Positions 1 to 7,957 of a stretch of DNA of 64,000 bases are shown piece after piece. The notes below the pieces were generated by a model. It saw only the letters and a program-made list of their open reading frames with translations. It had not been told where the DNA came from and searched no databases. Source of the stretch: Auraticoccus cholistanensis (GTDB lineage: Bacteria; Actinomycetota; Actinomycetes; Propionibacteriales; Propionibacteriaceae); NCBI RefSeq assembly GCF_009742705.1, contig NZ_WPCU01000007.1, positions 228,434 through 292,433 on the forward strand, written 5' to 3'. How positions within the stretch are numbered: the stretch's first letter is position 1; each line of letters begins with the position of its first letter. Both the position numbers and the translations under genes were made by a program.

Positions 1-1
1 C

Positions 2-1516
2 CGCGACGGCTTCGACTCCATCCCGGCCGACGACCTGCGCGGCCGGATGCGCTGGTGGGGCCTGTACACCCAGCGCAAGCCCGGGATCGACGGCGGCCGG
101 ACCGCCTCGCTGGCGCCGGAGGAGCTCGACGACCGCTACTTCATGCTGCGGGTCCGCTCCGACGGCGGCGCCCTCAGCCTCGAGCAGCTGCGCACCATCG
201 CCTCGATCAGCAACGACTTCGCCCGCGGCACCGCCGACATCTCCGACCGGCAGAACATCCAGCTGCACTGGGTCGAGGTCGAGGCGGTGCCCGAGATCTG
301 GCGCCGGCTCGAGGCCGTCGGGCTCAGCTCGACCGAGGCCTGCGGCGACACCCCGCGCGTCATCCTCGGCTCGCCCGTGGCCGGCATCGCCGCCGACGAG
401 GTCATCGACGGCACGCCGGCCATCGAGGCCATCGTCGAGCGCTACATCGGCGACCCGGCCTTCTCGAACCTGCCGCGCAAGTTCAAGACCGCCATCTCGG
501 GCCTGCCCGACATCGGCCACGAGATCAACGACGTCTCCTTCGTCGGCGTGGTCCACCCCGAGCACGGCCCCGGCTTCGACCTGTGGGTCGGCGGCGGGCT
601 GAGCACCAACCCCATGCTCGGCCAGCGGCTGGGCGCCTGGGTGCCGATCGACGACGTCCCCGAGGTCTGGGCGGGCGTGGTCGGGATCTTCCGCGACCAC
701 GGCTACCGCCGGCTCCGCAACCGGGCCCGGCTCAAGTTCCTGGTCGCGGACTGGGGGCCGGAGAAGTTCCGCTCGGTGCTCGAGGAGGACTACCTCGGGC
801 GTCGCCTGGTGGACGGTCCCGCCGTGGTGCAGGACCGCCGCCGGGTCGACCACATCGGCGTGCACAAGCAGAAGGACGGCCGCAACTGGGTCGGTGTGGC
901 GATGATCGGCGGACGCGTGAGCGGCGACATCCTGCACGAGGTCGCCACCCTGGCCGAGCAGCACGGCAGCGGCCGCGTCCGGCTCACCCCGCAGCAGAAG
1001 ATGCTGGTGCTGGACGTCCCCGACGAGCAGGTCGAGGCGCTCACCACCGCCCTGGACGCCCTCGGTCTCAGCGCCACCCCCAGCGAGTTCCGCCGCGGCG
1101 TGATGGCCTGCACCGGGCTGGAGTACTGCAAGCTGGCCATCGTCGAGACCAAGGCCCGCGCCGCCCGGGTGGTGGCCGAGCTGGAGGAGCGGCTGCCCAC
1201 CTTCGACGCGCCGATCAGCATCCACGTCAACGGCTGCCCCAACGCCTGCGCCCGCACCCAGATCGCCGACATCGGCCTCAAGGGCATGATCGTCACCAAC
1301 GAGGCGGGGGAGTCGGTGGAGGGCTTCCAGGTCCACCTGGGGGGCGCCATCGGTGCCGAGGCCGGGCTGGCCCGCAAGACCCGCGCGCTCAAGATCGCCG
1401 CCGACGACCTGACCGACTACGTCACCCGCGTCGCCACCCGCTACACCGAGCAGCGGGCCGACCAGGAGTCCTTCGCCTCCTGGGCCCGCCGGGCCGACGA
1501 GGACGACCTGCGATGA
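2..1516 (+). CDS. sir: Ferredoxin-type nitrite/sulfite reductase, 5' end cut off by the window
   Basis: Reduces sulfite to sulfide (or nitrite to ammonia) with six electrons from ferredoxin, in the cytoplasm. The reading frame is open from base 2, so the N-terminus lies outside the window; the first internal ATG is at 47. About 504 residues are visible. The siroheme/4Fe-4S cysteines appear as CTGLEYC and, about 40 residues later, NGCPNAC, in the order expected for the family; two ferrodoxin-like halves precede and interleave with them. Genes for APS reductase, ATP sulfurylase and siroheme synthase follow, which argues for sulfite rather than nitrite as substrate. The stop overlaps the next ATG as ATGA. 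Confidence 0.93.
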   Translation, partial: RDGFDSIPADDLRGRMRWWGLYTQRKPGIDGGRTASLAPEELDDRYFMLRVRSDGGALSLEQLRTIASISNDFARGTADISDRQNIQLHWVEVEAVPEIWRRLEAVGLSSTEACGDTPRVILGSPVAGIAADEVIDGTPAIEAIVERYIGDPAFSNLPRKFKTAISGLPDIGHEINDVSFVGVVHPEHGPGFDLWVGGGLSTNPMLGQRLGAWVPIDDVPEVWAGVVGIFRDHGYRRLRNRARLKFLVADWGPEKFRSVLEEDYLGRRLVDGPAVVQDRRRVDHIGVHKQKDGRNWVGVAMIGGRVSGDILHEVATLAEQHGSGRVRLTPQQKMLVLDVPDEQVEALTTALDALGLSATPSEFRRGVMACTGLEYCKLAIVETKARAARVVAELEERLPTFDAPISIHVNGCPNACARTQIADIGLKGMIVTNEAGESVEGFQVHLGGAIGAEAGLARKTRALKIAADDLTDYVTRVATRYTEQRADQESFASWARRADEDDLR

Positions 1517-1698
1517 GCCCCGCAGCCGGCGCGCCCGCCCCCCGGAGCCCGGTCTTCCACTGCCCGTACTGCGGCGAGGAGGACCTGCGGCCCAGCGAGG
1601 AACACCCGGCGGGCTGGCGCTGTTCCAGCTGCGCACGGGTGTTCAGCGTCCAGCTGCACCAGATCGACCGGCTGCCCGACGAGAGGAGTGCTCGATGA
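1513..1698 (+). CDS. Small zinc-ribbon protein between sulfite reductase and cysH
   Basis: A 61-residue protein with two Cys pairs, CPYCGEED and, about 20 residues later, WRCSSCARVF, spaced as in a treble-clef or zinc-ribbon fold. It begins in a 4-base ATGA overlap with the sulfite reductase stop and ends in a second ATGA overlap with cysH, so it is translationally coupled on both sides. Codon use matches its neighbours. Small cysteine-rich ORFs at this position occur in other actinobacterial sulfate-assimilation operons, but I know of no established function. Electron transfer, metal delivery or a structural role beside the reductase are guesses. The coding assignment is strong, the function is not known. 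Confidence 0.82.
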   Translation: MSPAAGAPAPRSPVFHCPYCGEEDLRPSEEHPAGWRCSSCARVFSVQLHQIDRLPDERSAR

Positions 1699-2435
1699 GC
1701 ACCACCACCCCCACGACGCCCACCTGGGACGCCTCCCGGCTGCGCGAGGCCGCCCGCGACGGCGCGGCCCTGGTCGCGGCCCACGGCGAGGGCCACGACT
1801 ACATCACCCGCGTCGAGCTCAGCGAGGCGGTGCTGCGCTGGGCCTCCAACACCTTCGGCGAGGGCCTCACCACCGCCTCCTCGATGGGTGACGAGGCGCT
1901 GGTCCACCTGGTCGGTCGCACCATCGGCGAGGCCGACGTCTTCTTCCTCGACACCGGCTACCACTTCCCCGAGACGCTGGCCACCCGCGACCACTACGCC
2001 CAGCACACCCCGGTGAGCATCCGCACCATCGAGCCGCTGCAGAGCCTGGCCGAGCGGGAGGCCGCACTGGCCGACTGGAGCCCCGAGCGCTGCTGCAGCC
2101 CCCGCAAGGTGGAGCAGCTGAACCTGGCCGTGGCCGGGCGCACCGCCTGGGTCACCGGGATGCGCCGGGTGGACGCCCCCACCCGCACCGACATCGAGGT
2201 GGTCTCCTTCGACGAGAAGCGCCAGATGGTGAAGATCAACCCGCTGGCCGCCTGGGACGACGACGACCTGGAGACCTACCTCTTCGAGTACGACGTCCAC
2301 CTCAACCCGCTGCGGCAGCAGGGCTACGCCTCCATCGGCTGCGCCCCGTGCACGCGGCCCGTCGCACCCGGCGAGGACGCCCGCGCCGGCCGGTGGGCCG
2401 GGCAGGCCAAGACCGAGTGCGGCCTGCACACGTGA
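1695..2435 (+). CDS. cysH: Assimilatory adenylyl-sulfate (APS) reductase
   Basis: Reduces APS to sulfite and AMP with thioredoxin as donor. The 246-residue protein has the PAPS/APS reductase fold, with the nucleotide-binding SSMGDEALV near residue 62 and LDTGYHFPET near 85. The iron-sulfur cysteines C133-C134 and C216/C219 and the catalytic C242 in KTECGLHT are all present. The CC...CxxC set marks the 4Fe-4S class that prefers APS over PAPS, consistent with no APS kinase gene nearby. The start ATG overlaps the stop of the zinc-ribbon gene by four bases. cysD follows after a 38-base gap. Confidence 0.95.
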   Translation: MSTTTPTTPTWDASRLREAARDGAALVAAHGEGHDYITRVELSEAVLRWASNTFGEGLTTASSMGDEALVHLVGRTIGEADVFFLDTGYHFPETLATRDHYAQHTPVSIRTIEPLQSLAEREAALADWSPERCCSPRKVEQLNLAVAGRTAWVTGMRRVDAPTRTDIEVVSFDEKRQMVKINPLAAWDDDDLETYLFEYDVHLNPLRQQGYASIGCAPCTRPVAPGEDARAGRWAGQAKTECGLHT

Positions 2436-2473
2436 GCGTCCACGCACCAGACCCGAGCACCGAGGCAGGAACC

Positions 2474-3421
2474 GTGACCACCACCGATCAGCCCACGACC
2501 GGGGCGCTGCGCACCGAGCTCGCCGAGCACCGGCTGGACCACCTGGACGACCTCGAGGCGGAGTCGATCCACATCTTCCGCGAGGTCGCCGGCGAGTTCG
2601 AGCGGCCGGTGCTGCTCTTCTCCGGCGGCAAGGACTCGGTCGTGATGCTGCACCTGGCGGTGAAGGCGTTCGCGCCGGCGCCGGTGCCGTTCGCGCTGCT
2701 GCACGTCGACACCGGCCACAACTTCGAGGAGGTGCTGCGCTACCGCGACGAGACCGTCGAGCGGCTCGGGCTGCGCCTGGTGGTGGCCAGCGTCCAGGAC
2801 TACATCGACGACGGCCGTCTCAGCGAGCGTCCCGACGGCACCCGCAACCCGCTGCAGACCGTCCCGCTGCTGGACGCCATCACCGAGGGGCGGTTCGACG
2901 CCGTCTTCGGCGGCGGGCGCCGCGACGAGGAGAAGGCCCGGGCCAAGGAGCGGGTGTTCAGCCTCCGCGACGCCTTCGGCGCCTGGGACCCCCGCCGCCA
3001 GCGGCCCGAGCTGTGGGAGCTGTACAACGGCCGCCACGCCCCCGGCGAGCACGTGCGCGTCTTCCCGCTGTCGAACTGGACCGAGCTGGACGTGTGGCGC
3101 TACATCGCCCGCGAGCAGATCGAGCTGCCCAGCCTGTACTACGCCCACACCCGCGAGGTGTTCCGCCGCGACGGCATGTGGCTGACCGCGGGGGAGTGGG
3201 GCGGCCCGCGGCCGGGTGAGGTCGTCGAGACCCGCACCGTCCGCTACCGCACCGTGGGCGACATGTCGTGCACCGGCGCGGTCGAGTCCGAGGCCCGCAC
3301 GGTGGAGGCCGTCATCCTCGAGGTCGCCGGCAGCCGGCTGACCGAGCGCGGCGCCACCCGCGCCGACGACCGCCTCTCCGAGGCCGCCATGGAAGACCGC
3401 AAGAAGGAAGGCTACTTCTGA
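2474..3421 (+). CDS. cysD: Sulfate adenylyltransferase small subunit
   Basis: Catalytic subunit of the CysDN ATP sulfurylase, which makes APS from sulfate and ATP. The PP-loop motif FSGGKDSVVMLHL lies near residue 50, and the conserved FDAVFGGGRRDEEKAR follows near 140. The 315-residue length is normal. The GTG at 2474 was chosen because a purine-rich AGGCAGGA lies just upstream; an in-frame GTG at 2432 overlaps the cysH stop as GTGA but has no ribosome-binding site. The stop shares one base with the ATG of cysN (TGATG), as expected for a stoichiometric heterodimer. Confidence 0.94.
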   Translation: MTTTDQPTTGALRTELAEHRLDHLDDLEAESIHIFREVAGEFERPVLLFSGGKDSVVMLHLAVKAFAPAPVPFALLHVDTGHNFEEVLRYRDETVERLGLRLVVASVQDYIDDGRLSERPDGTRNPLQTVPLLDAITEGRFDAVFGGGRRDEEKARAKERVFSLRDAFGAWDPRRQRPELWELYNGRHAPGEHVRVFPLSNWTELDVWRYIAREQIELPSLYYAHTREVFRRDGMWLTAGEWGGPRPGEVVETRTVRYRTVGDMSCTGAVESEARTVEAVILEVAGSRLTERGATRADDRLSEAAMEDRKKEGYF

Positions 3422-4794
3422 TGAGCACCGGTACCGAGGTCGTCGGGCTGGACGCGCTGAGCGAGGCCGACCAGCAGCTGGTCGACCCCGCCGCCAGCCG
3501 CGACCTGCTCCGGCTCGCCACCGCGGGCAGCGTGGACGACGGCAAGTCGACCCTGGTGGGCCGGCTGCTCTACGACACCAAGTCGGTGCTGGCCGACCAG
3601 CTCGACGCCGTCGAGCGGGTCAGCCGCGAGCGCGGTCTGCAGCACCCGGACCTGGCGCTGCTCACCGACGGGCTGCGGGCCGAGCGGGAGCAGGGCATCA
3701 CCATCGACGTGGCCTACCGCTACTTCTCCACGCCGCAGCGCTCCTACATCCTGGCCGACACCCCCGGGCACGTGCAGTACACCCGCAACATGGTGACCGG
3801 GGCCTCGACCGCCGAGCTGGCGCTGATCCTGGTCGACGCCCGGCACGGGGTGCTGGAGCAGACCCGGCGCCACCTGGCCGTCACCGGGCTGCTCGGGCTG
3901 CGCCACGTCGCGCTGGTGGTCAACAAGATGGACCTGTTGGACTTCGACCGGTCCGTCTTCACCGCCATCGTGGAGGAGTTCACCGCGATGGCCGGCCACG
4001 TCGGGGTCAGCGCGGTCACCGCGGTGCCCATCTCGGCGCTGCTGGGCGACAACGTGGTGACCCGCTCCGCGCACACCCCGTGGTACACCGGGCCCACGCT
4101 GCTGGAGCACCTGGAGACCGTCGACGTCACCACCGACCCCCGCGACGAGGCCTTCCGGATGCCGGTGCAGTACGTCATCCGCCCCCAGACGCCCGAGCAC
4201 CGCGACTACCGCGGCTACGCCGGCCGCGTCACCAGCGGCGTGATCTCGGTGGGCGACACCGTGCGGATCCAGCCCGAGGGCTCCACCACCACCGTGGTGG
4301 GCATCGACCGGGTGGGTCGCCCGGGCGAGCCGACCGAGCGGCGGCAGGCGCACGCCCCGCAGTCGGTGGTGCTGCGGCTGGCCGACGAGCTCGACGTCGC
4401 CCGCGGCGACCTGATCAGCGCCGCGGACCGTCCGGCCACCGAGGTCAAGGACCTCGACGCCACCGTCGCGGTGCTGGCCTCCCGGCCCCTGAAGCCCCGC
4501 GCCATGGTGCTGGTGCGGATCGGCACCGCCACGGTGAAGGGGCTGGTCACCGACCTCGTCGACACCCTCGACATGACGACCCTCGAGCGGGGTCCCGCCC
4601 CCAGCGAGCTGCCGCTCAACGCCATCGGCGGCATCCGGCTGCGGCTGGCCCGCCCGGTCGCGGTCGACGACTACTCCGCCGCCCGCCGCACCGGGTCGTT
4701 CCTGCTGATCGACCCCAGCGACGGCGCCACCCTCGCCGCCGGCCTGGTGCAGCTCACCGGCGACCTGGTCGACGCCGACTCGTGGCTGATCTGA
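3421..4794 (+). CDS. cysN: Sulfate adenylyltransferase GTPase subunit
   Basis: GTPase subunit of ATP sulfurylase; GTP hydrolysis drives APS formation by CysD. The 457-residue protein has an EF-Tu-like G domain: P-loop GSVDDGKST near residue 38, DTPGH near 118 and NKMD near 173, followed by two beta-barrel domains. It ends after these and carries no C-terminal APS kinase (CysC) domain, unlike the CysNC fusions of many actinobacteria. This agrees with the APS-type CysH upstream. Starts at the ATG that shares a base with the cysD stop. Confidence 0.95.
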   Translation: MSTGTEVVGLDALSEADQQLVDPAASRDLLRLATAGSVDDGKSTLVGRLLYDTKSVLADQLDAVERVSRERGLQHPDLALLTDGLRAEREQGITIDVAYRYFSTPQRSYILADTPGHVQYTRNMVTGASTAELALILVDARHGVLEQTRRHLAVTGLLGLRHVALVVNKMDLLDFDRSVFTAIVEEFTAMAGHVGVSAVTAVPISALLGDNVVTRSAHTPWYTGPTLLEHLETVDVTTDPRDEAFRMPVQYVIRPQTPEHRDYRGYAGRVTSGVISVGDTVRIQPEGSTTTVVGIDRVGRPGEPTERRQAHAPQSVVLRLADELDVARGDLISAADRPATEVKDLDATVAVLASRPLKPRAMVLVRIGTATVKGLVTDLVDTLDMTTLERGPAPSELPLNAIGGIRLRLARPVAVDDYSAARRTGSFLLIDPSDGATLAAGLVQLTGDLVDADSWLI

Positions 4795-4807
4795 GCCGGG
4801 TCCGCCG

Positions 4808-6079
4808 GTGGCCGGGCTGAGCGACGTGCCCGACCCCTACGCCCTGGCGGTGCGGCTGGACGGGCGCCGCGTGCTGGTGGTCGGCGCCGGCACGGTCGCC
4901 ACCCGCCGGCTGCCCGACCTGCTCGCCGCCGGCGCCCGCGTCGACGTGGTCGCGCCGGAGGCCTCGACCGAGGTCGCCGGGTGGGCCGCCGCAGGACGGC
5001 TGCGGCTGCAGCGGCGCGCCTTCCGGCCCGAGGACGTCCTCGAGCCCGAGCCGGCGTGGCTGGTCCTCACCGCCACCGGTGCGGTCGACGCCGAGGTGGC
5101 CGCCGTCGCCGAGCAGCACCGGGTCTGGTGCTCCCGCGCCGACGACGCCGCCGCCTCCGCCGTCCACCGCCCGGCCGTGGCCCGCGGCGCCGCCGACGGG
5201 CCCGCCGAGGGGATCAGCGTGGCCGTCACCGCCGGCGGCGACCCGCGCCGGGCCGTCGCCGTCCGCGACGCGGTGCTCGCCGGCCTCGAGTCCGCCACCC
5301 TGCCCGTGCGCGCCCACCGGCCCGGCGGCGGTGGGCCGGCCTGCGGCAAGGTGTGGCTGGTCGGCGCCGGCCCGGGCGACGCTGGGCTGATCAGCGTCCG
5401 CGGTCGCGCCCTGCTGGCCGCCGCCGACGTGGTGGTCGCCGACCGGCTCGGCACCGCGGAGCACCTGGCCGACCTGCCGCCGGAGGTGGAGGTGGTCGAC
5501 GTGGGCAAGAGCCCGGGCCGCCACGGCACCATCCAGGACCGCATCCACGAGCTGCTCGTCGAGCACGCCCGCGCCGGACGGCGGGTCGTCCGCCTCAAGG
5601 GCGGCGACCCGTTCGTCCTCGGCCGGGGTGGTGAGGAGGTCGAGCACTGCGTGGCCGCCGGCGTCGAGGTCGAGGTGGTGCCCGGCATCACCTCCGCGAC
5701 CGCCGTCCCCGCCGCCGCCGGCATCCCGGTCACCCACCGCGGGGTCAGCACCTCCTTCGTGGTGGCCTCGGGCCACGACGGCGCGGCCGGGCTGGGACCC
5801 CTGCTGCACGCCCACGGCTCGACGCTGGTGCTGCTGATGGCGGTCGCCCACCTGGCCGAGATCACCGCCGCCCTGGTGGCCGCCGGGCGCGACCCCGCCA
5901 CCCCGGCCGCCGTGGTCGAGCGCGGCTGGACGCCGCAGCAGCGGACCACCTCCGCGCCGCTGGGCGAGCTGGCCCGGGTGGCCGCCGCGCGCGGGGTCAC
6001 CAACCCGGCCGTGGTGGTCGTCGGCGACGTCGCCGCGGTTCCGCTGGCAGCCCGCGCGGACGACCCCGGGGACCGCTAG
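4808..6079 (+). CDS. cysG: Siroheme synthase: precorrin-2 dehydrogenase fused to uroporphyrinogen-III C-methyltransferase
   Basis: Makes siroheme, the cofactor of the sulfite reductase at the head of the operon. Residues 1-170 form a CysG-type Rossmann domain for NAD-dependent precorrin-2 oxidation and ferrochelation (RRVLVVGAGTVATRRLPDL near residue 18). From about residue 178 a SUMT methyltransferase domain begins with VWLVGAGPGDAGLIS and contains VVRLKGGDPFVLGRGGEE. The 423-residue length matches two-domain versions. The GTG at 4808, 13 bases after the cysN stop, was used; a GTG at 4827 is also possible. The TAG stop at 6077-6079 doubles as part of the next gene's -10. Confidence 0.92.
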   Translation: MAGLSDVPDPYALAVRLDGRRVLVVGAGTVATRRLPDLLAAGARVDVVAPEASTEVAGWAAAGRLRLQRRAFRPEDVLEPEPAWLVLTATGAVDAEVAAVAEQHRVWCSRADDAAASAVHRPAVARGAADGPAEGISVAVTAGGDPRRAVAVRDAVLAGLESATLPVRAHRPGGGGPACGKVWLVGAGPGDAGLISVRGRALLAAADVVVADRLGTAEHLADLPPEVEVVDVGKSPGRHGTIQDRIHELLVEHARAGRRVVRLKGGDPFVLGRGGEEVEHCVAAGVEVEVVPGITSATAVPAAAGIPVTHRGVSTSFVVASGHDGAAGLGPLLHAHGSTLVLLMAVAHLAEITAALVAAGRDPATPAAVVERGWTPQQRTTSAPLGELARVAAARGVTNPAVVVVGDVAAVPLAARADDPGDR

Positions 6080-6082
6080 CCT
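6077..6082 (+). promoter_or_regulatory. -10 hexamer TAGCCT for a leaderless transcript
   Basis: TAGCCT ends exactly 7 bases before the ATG at 6090 with no ribosome-binding site in between, as for a leaderless mRNA. Its TAG is the stop codon of cysG. No clear -35 is visible. Confidence 0.5.
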
Positions 6083-6089
6083 CGCCGCC

Positions 6090-6347
6090 ATGGCGTTCTG
6101 GGACTGGGCGGACCGGCGTGAGCACGAGCGGCTGACCAGCCGCGTGCAGCAGCTCGAGACCGTGGTGCAGGAGCTGTGCCGCCGCCTCGACCTGGACGCC
6201 TCGGCCCTGCTCGAGCAGAGCACCGGTGCCTCCGAGCGCGTCCGCCGGCTCGCCGCCGACGGCCGGAAGATCGAGGCCATCCGGGTCCACCGCGAGGAGA
6301 CCGGGCTCGGTCTCGCAGACGCCAAGGCGGTCGTCGACCGGCTCTAG
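6090..6347 (+). CDS. Small coiled-coil protein with ribosomal L7/L12-like C-terminal helices
   Basis: An 85-residue protein. The N-terminal half (residues 10-45) is a heptad-like amphipathic helix (RVQQLETVVQELCRRLDL). The C-terminal half contains KIEAIRVHREETGLGLADAK, which resembles the end of the ribosomal L7/L12 C-terminal domain (KIxxIKxxRxxTGLGLxEAK). In L7/L12 this surface binds translational GTPases. Stand-alone proteins with this motif are common in actinobacteria, and their role is unclear. The gene sits alone between cysG and an RDD protein and is probably leaderless. The TAG stop forms the start of the next gene's -10. Confidence 0.8.
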   Translation: MAFWDWADRREHERLTSRVQQLETVVQELCRRLDLDASALLEQSTGASERVRRLAADGRKIEAIRVHREETGLGLADAKAVVDRL

Positions 6348-6350
6348 GAT
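6345..6350 (+). promoter_or_regulatory. -10 hexamer TAGGAT for a leaderless transcript
   Basis: TAGGAT ends 7 bases before the GTG at 6358. The TAG is the stop codon of the L7/L12-like gene. Because the ATG at 6349 lies inside this hexamer, the spacing supports GTG 6358 as the true start of the RDD gene. Confidence 0.5.
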
Positions 6351-6357
6351 GGCGGCC

Positions 6358-7086
6358 GTGAGCCAGATCCCCGTCGGAAGCCCGAAGCCGCCACCCGGAC
6401 GCCACGCGGCACCCGGCGGCTGGTACCCCGACCCGGTCGACCCCCGCCGCGAGCGCTGGTGGGACGGCTGGCAGTGGAGCCGCGACGTCCGCGAGGCCGA
6501 GGCCCCCGCGCAGCCGCAGCCGGTCGCGGCAGCCCGGCCCGGTCAGCCCGCCCTCACCGCCGACGGCGTCCCGCTGGCCGGCTGGTGGCACCGCGCCGGG
6601 GCCATCGTGGTCGACGGGCTGCTGCTGGGCGTGGTGACCTCGCTGCTGTCGCTGCCGTTCCTGCAGACCGCCTTCGACGCCGTGGTGGCGCTCTTCGACG
6701 CCTCCCTGGAGGCGGCCCGGCAGGGGCAGCCGCCGCCCCCGCAGCCCGACCCCACCTCCCTCATCACACCGACCGAGACCCTCGCGCTGGGGGCGGTGCA
6801 GCTGCTGTGCGGGCTGGCCTACCACGGGCTCTTCCTGCGGCTGCGCTCCGCCACCCCGGGCAAGCTGCTGCTCGGGCTGCGGGTCGTCCCGGTGGACCGG
6901 GGCCGCAGCACCGAGCGGCTCGGCTGGCGCGCCGCGCTGCTCCGGGCGCTGGTCTGGGTGGCGCCGGCCGTGGTGACCTGGCTGTTCGTGCTGCGGCTGG
7001 TCGACGTCGTGCTGCCGCTCACGAACCCGCGCCGGCAGGCGCTGCACGACCTCGCCGCCCGGACGCAGGTGGTCCGCACCCGCTAG
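6358..7086 (+). CDS. DUF2510 plus RDD-family membrane protein
   Basis: A 242-residue membrane protein. The N-terminus holds a DUF2510 motif (GWYPDP followed by RWWDGWQWS, residues 20-45), then a proline/alanine linker. An RDD domain follows from about residue 70 (LAGWWHRAGAIVVDGLLLG) with three to four predicted membrane segments and the typical SATPGKLLLGLRVV. RDD proteins are often linked to ion or osmotic transport, but the specific role is unknown. GTG 6358 is preferred over ATG 6349 because the ATG lies inside the presumed -10. The stop overlaps the stop of the convergent methyltransferase in CTAG. Confidence 0.82.
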   Translation: MSQIPVGSPKPPPGRHAAPGGWYPDPVDPRRERWWDGWQWSRDVREAEAPAQPQPVAAARPGQPALTADGVPLAGWWHRAGAIVVDGLLLGVVTSLLSLPFLQTAFDAVVALFDASLEAARQGQPPPPQPDPTSLITPTETLALGAVQLLCGLAYHGLFLRLRSATPGKLLLGLRVVPVDRGRSTERLGWRAALLRALVWVAPAVVTWLFVLRLVDVVLPLTNPRRQALHDLAARTQVVRTR

Positions 7087-7913
7087 CGCGTGCCGCGCCC
7101 GCCCGCCGGCGACGGACCCGGCGGCGACGCCACCGGAGCGCGCCCGACGACCACCCAGGCGTCGAGCTCGGGGTCGGAGCTGCTGCGGGCGGTCAGCCCG
7201 GCGCCGGTGAAGACCTCCAGGGCCCGCTCGACCTGGTTCCCGGCGACCTCGCTGAGCAGGTGCCCGCCGGGGGAGAGCCAGTCCGGGGCGCCGGCCGCCA
7301 CCCGCCGCAGCACGTCCAGCCCGTCCGGGCCGCCGTCCACCGTCACCCGGGGGACGTGCTCCCAGGCGTCGCGGGGCATCAGCGCGATGTCGCCGGTCGG
7401 CACGTAGGGCACGTTGGCCACCAGCAGGTCGACCCGCCCCCGCAGGTCGGGCGGCAGCGCCTCGAACAGGTCCCCCCGGTGCACCTCCCCGACGCCGGCC
7501 AGCGCCTGCCGGGCGCAGTGCACGGCGTCGAGCTGGACGTCGGCGGCGTGCAGCCGCAGGGTCGGCTCCGCGGCGTGCAGGGCCAGGGCCAGCGCACCCG
7601 AGCCGCAGCACAGGTCCACCGCCACGTCCCCCGACCGGGCCAGCTGCACCGCGACGGCCAGCAGGTGCTGCGTCCGGGCCCGCGGCACGAACACCCCCGG
7701 CGCGACCGGAACCCGCAGGCCGGCGAACTCGGCCCACCCCACCACGTGCTCCAGCGGGACGCCCGACACGCGGGCCTCGGTCATCTGCCGCAGCTGGTGG
7801 CGGCTGCCGGCGGACTCGCGGAGCACCCGCGCCTCCTCCTCGGCGAAGACGCAGCCGGCCTCGCGCAGACGGCGCACCAGCAGCTCGTGGGCGAGCGGGG
7901 GGATGTCCAGCAC
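7083..7913 (-). CDS. PrmC/HemK-related protein N5-glutamine methyltransferase
   Basis: Class I SAM-dependent methyltransferase of the HemK/PrmC group (276 residues). An N-terminal helical domain is followed by the SAM motif VAVDLCCGSGALALAL near residue 115. The catalytic NPPY signature is replaced by NVPYVP near residue 180; this occurs in a PrmC-related paralogue family in actinobacteria, so it may modify a substrate other than peptide release factors. GTG 7913 was chosen because GAGGAGG lies just upstream; an ATG 54 bases further out would run into the divergent gene at 7958. Convergent with the RDD gene. Confidence 0.83.
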   Translation of the reverse strand: MLDIPPLAHELLVRRLREAGCVFAEEEARVLRESAGSRHQLRQMTEARVSGVPLEHVVGWAEFAGLRVPVAPGVFVPRARTQHLLAVAVQLARSGDVAVDLCCGSGALALALHAAEPTLRLHAADVQLDAVHCARQALAGVGEVHRGDLFEALPPDLRGRVDLLVANVPYVPTGDIALMPRDAWEHVPRVTVDGGPDGLDVLRRVAAGAPDWLSPGGHLLSEVAGNQVERALEVFTGAGLTARSSSDPELDAWVVVGRAPVASPPGPSPAGGRGTR

Positions 7914-7945
7914 CTGACCTCCTCGGGATTGACCGTCCCAGTCTC

Positions 7946-7951
7946 TAGCCT
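7946..7951 (+). promoter_or_regulatory. -10 hexamer TAGCCT for a leaderless transcript
   Basis: TAGCCT ends 6 bases before the GTG at 7958, with no ribosome-binding site. It lies in the 44-base gap between two divergent genes. Confidence 0.45.
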
Positions 7952-7957
7952 GCTGCC

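Noticed and set aside
55-1512. Long Arg/Pro/Gly-rich open frame overlapping the sulfite reductase
   Set aside because: Composition is typical of a shifted frame in GC-rich DNA; only its last 61 codons (1513-1698) form a real gene.
4754-6325. Long minus-strand open frame opposite cysG
   Set aside because: Gly/Ala/His-rich antisense shadow with no motifs; the plus-strand gene has clear siroheme synthase domains.
7929-7934. TTGACC as a -35 for the propeller gene
   Set aside because: The spacing to the TAGCCT -10 is only 11 bp, too short for a sigma-70 promoter.
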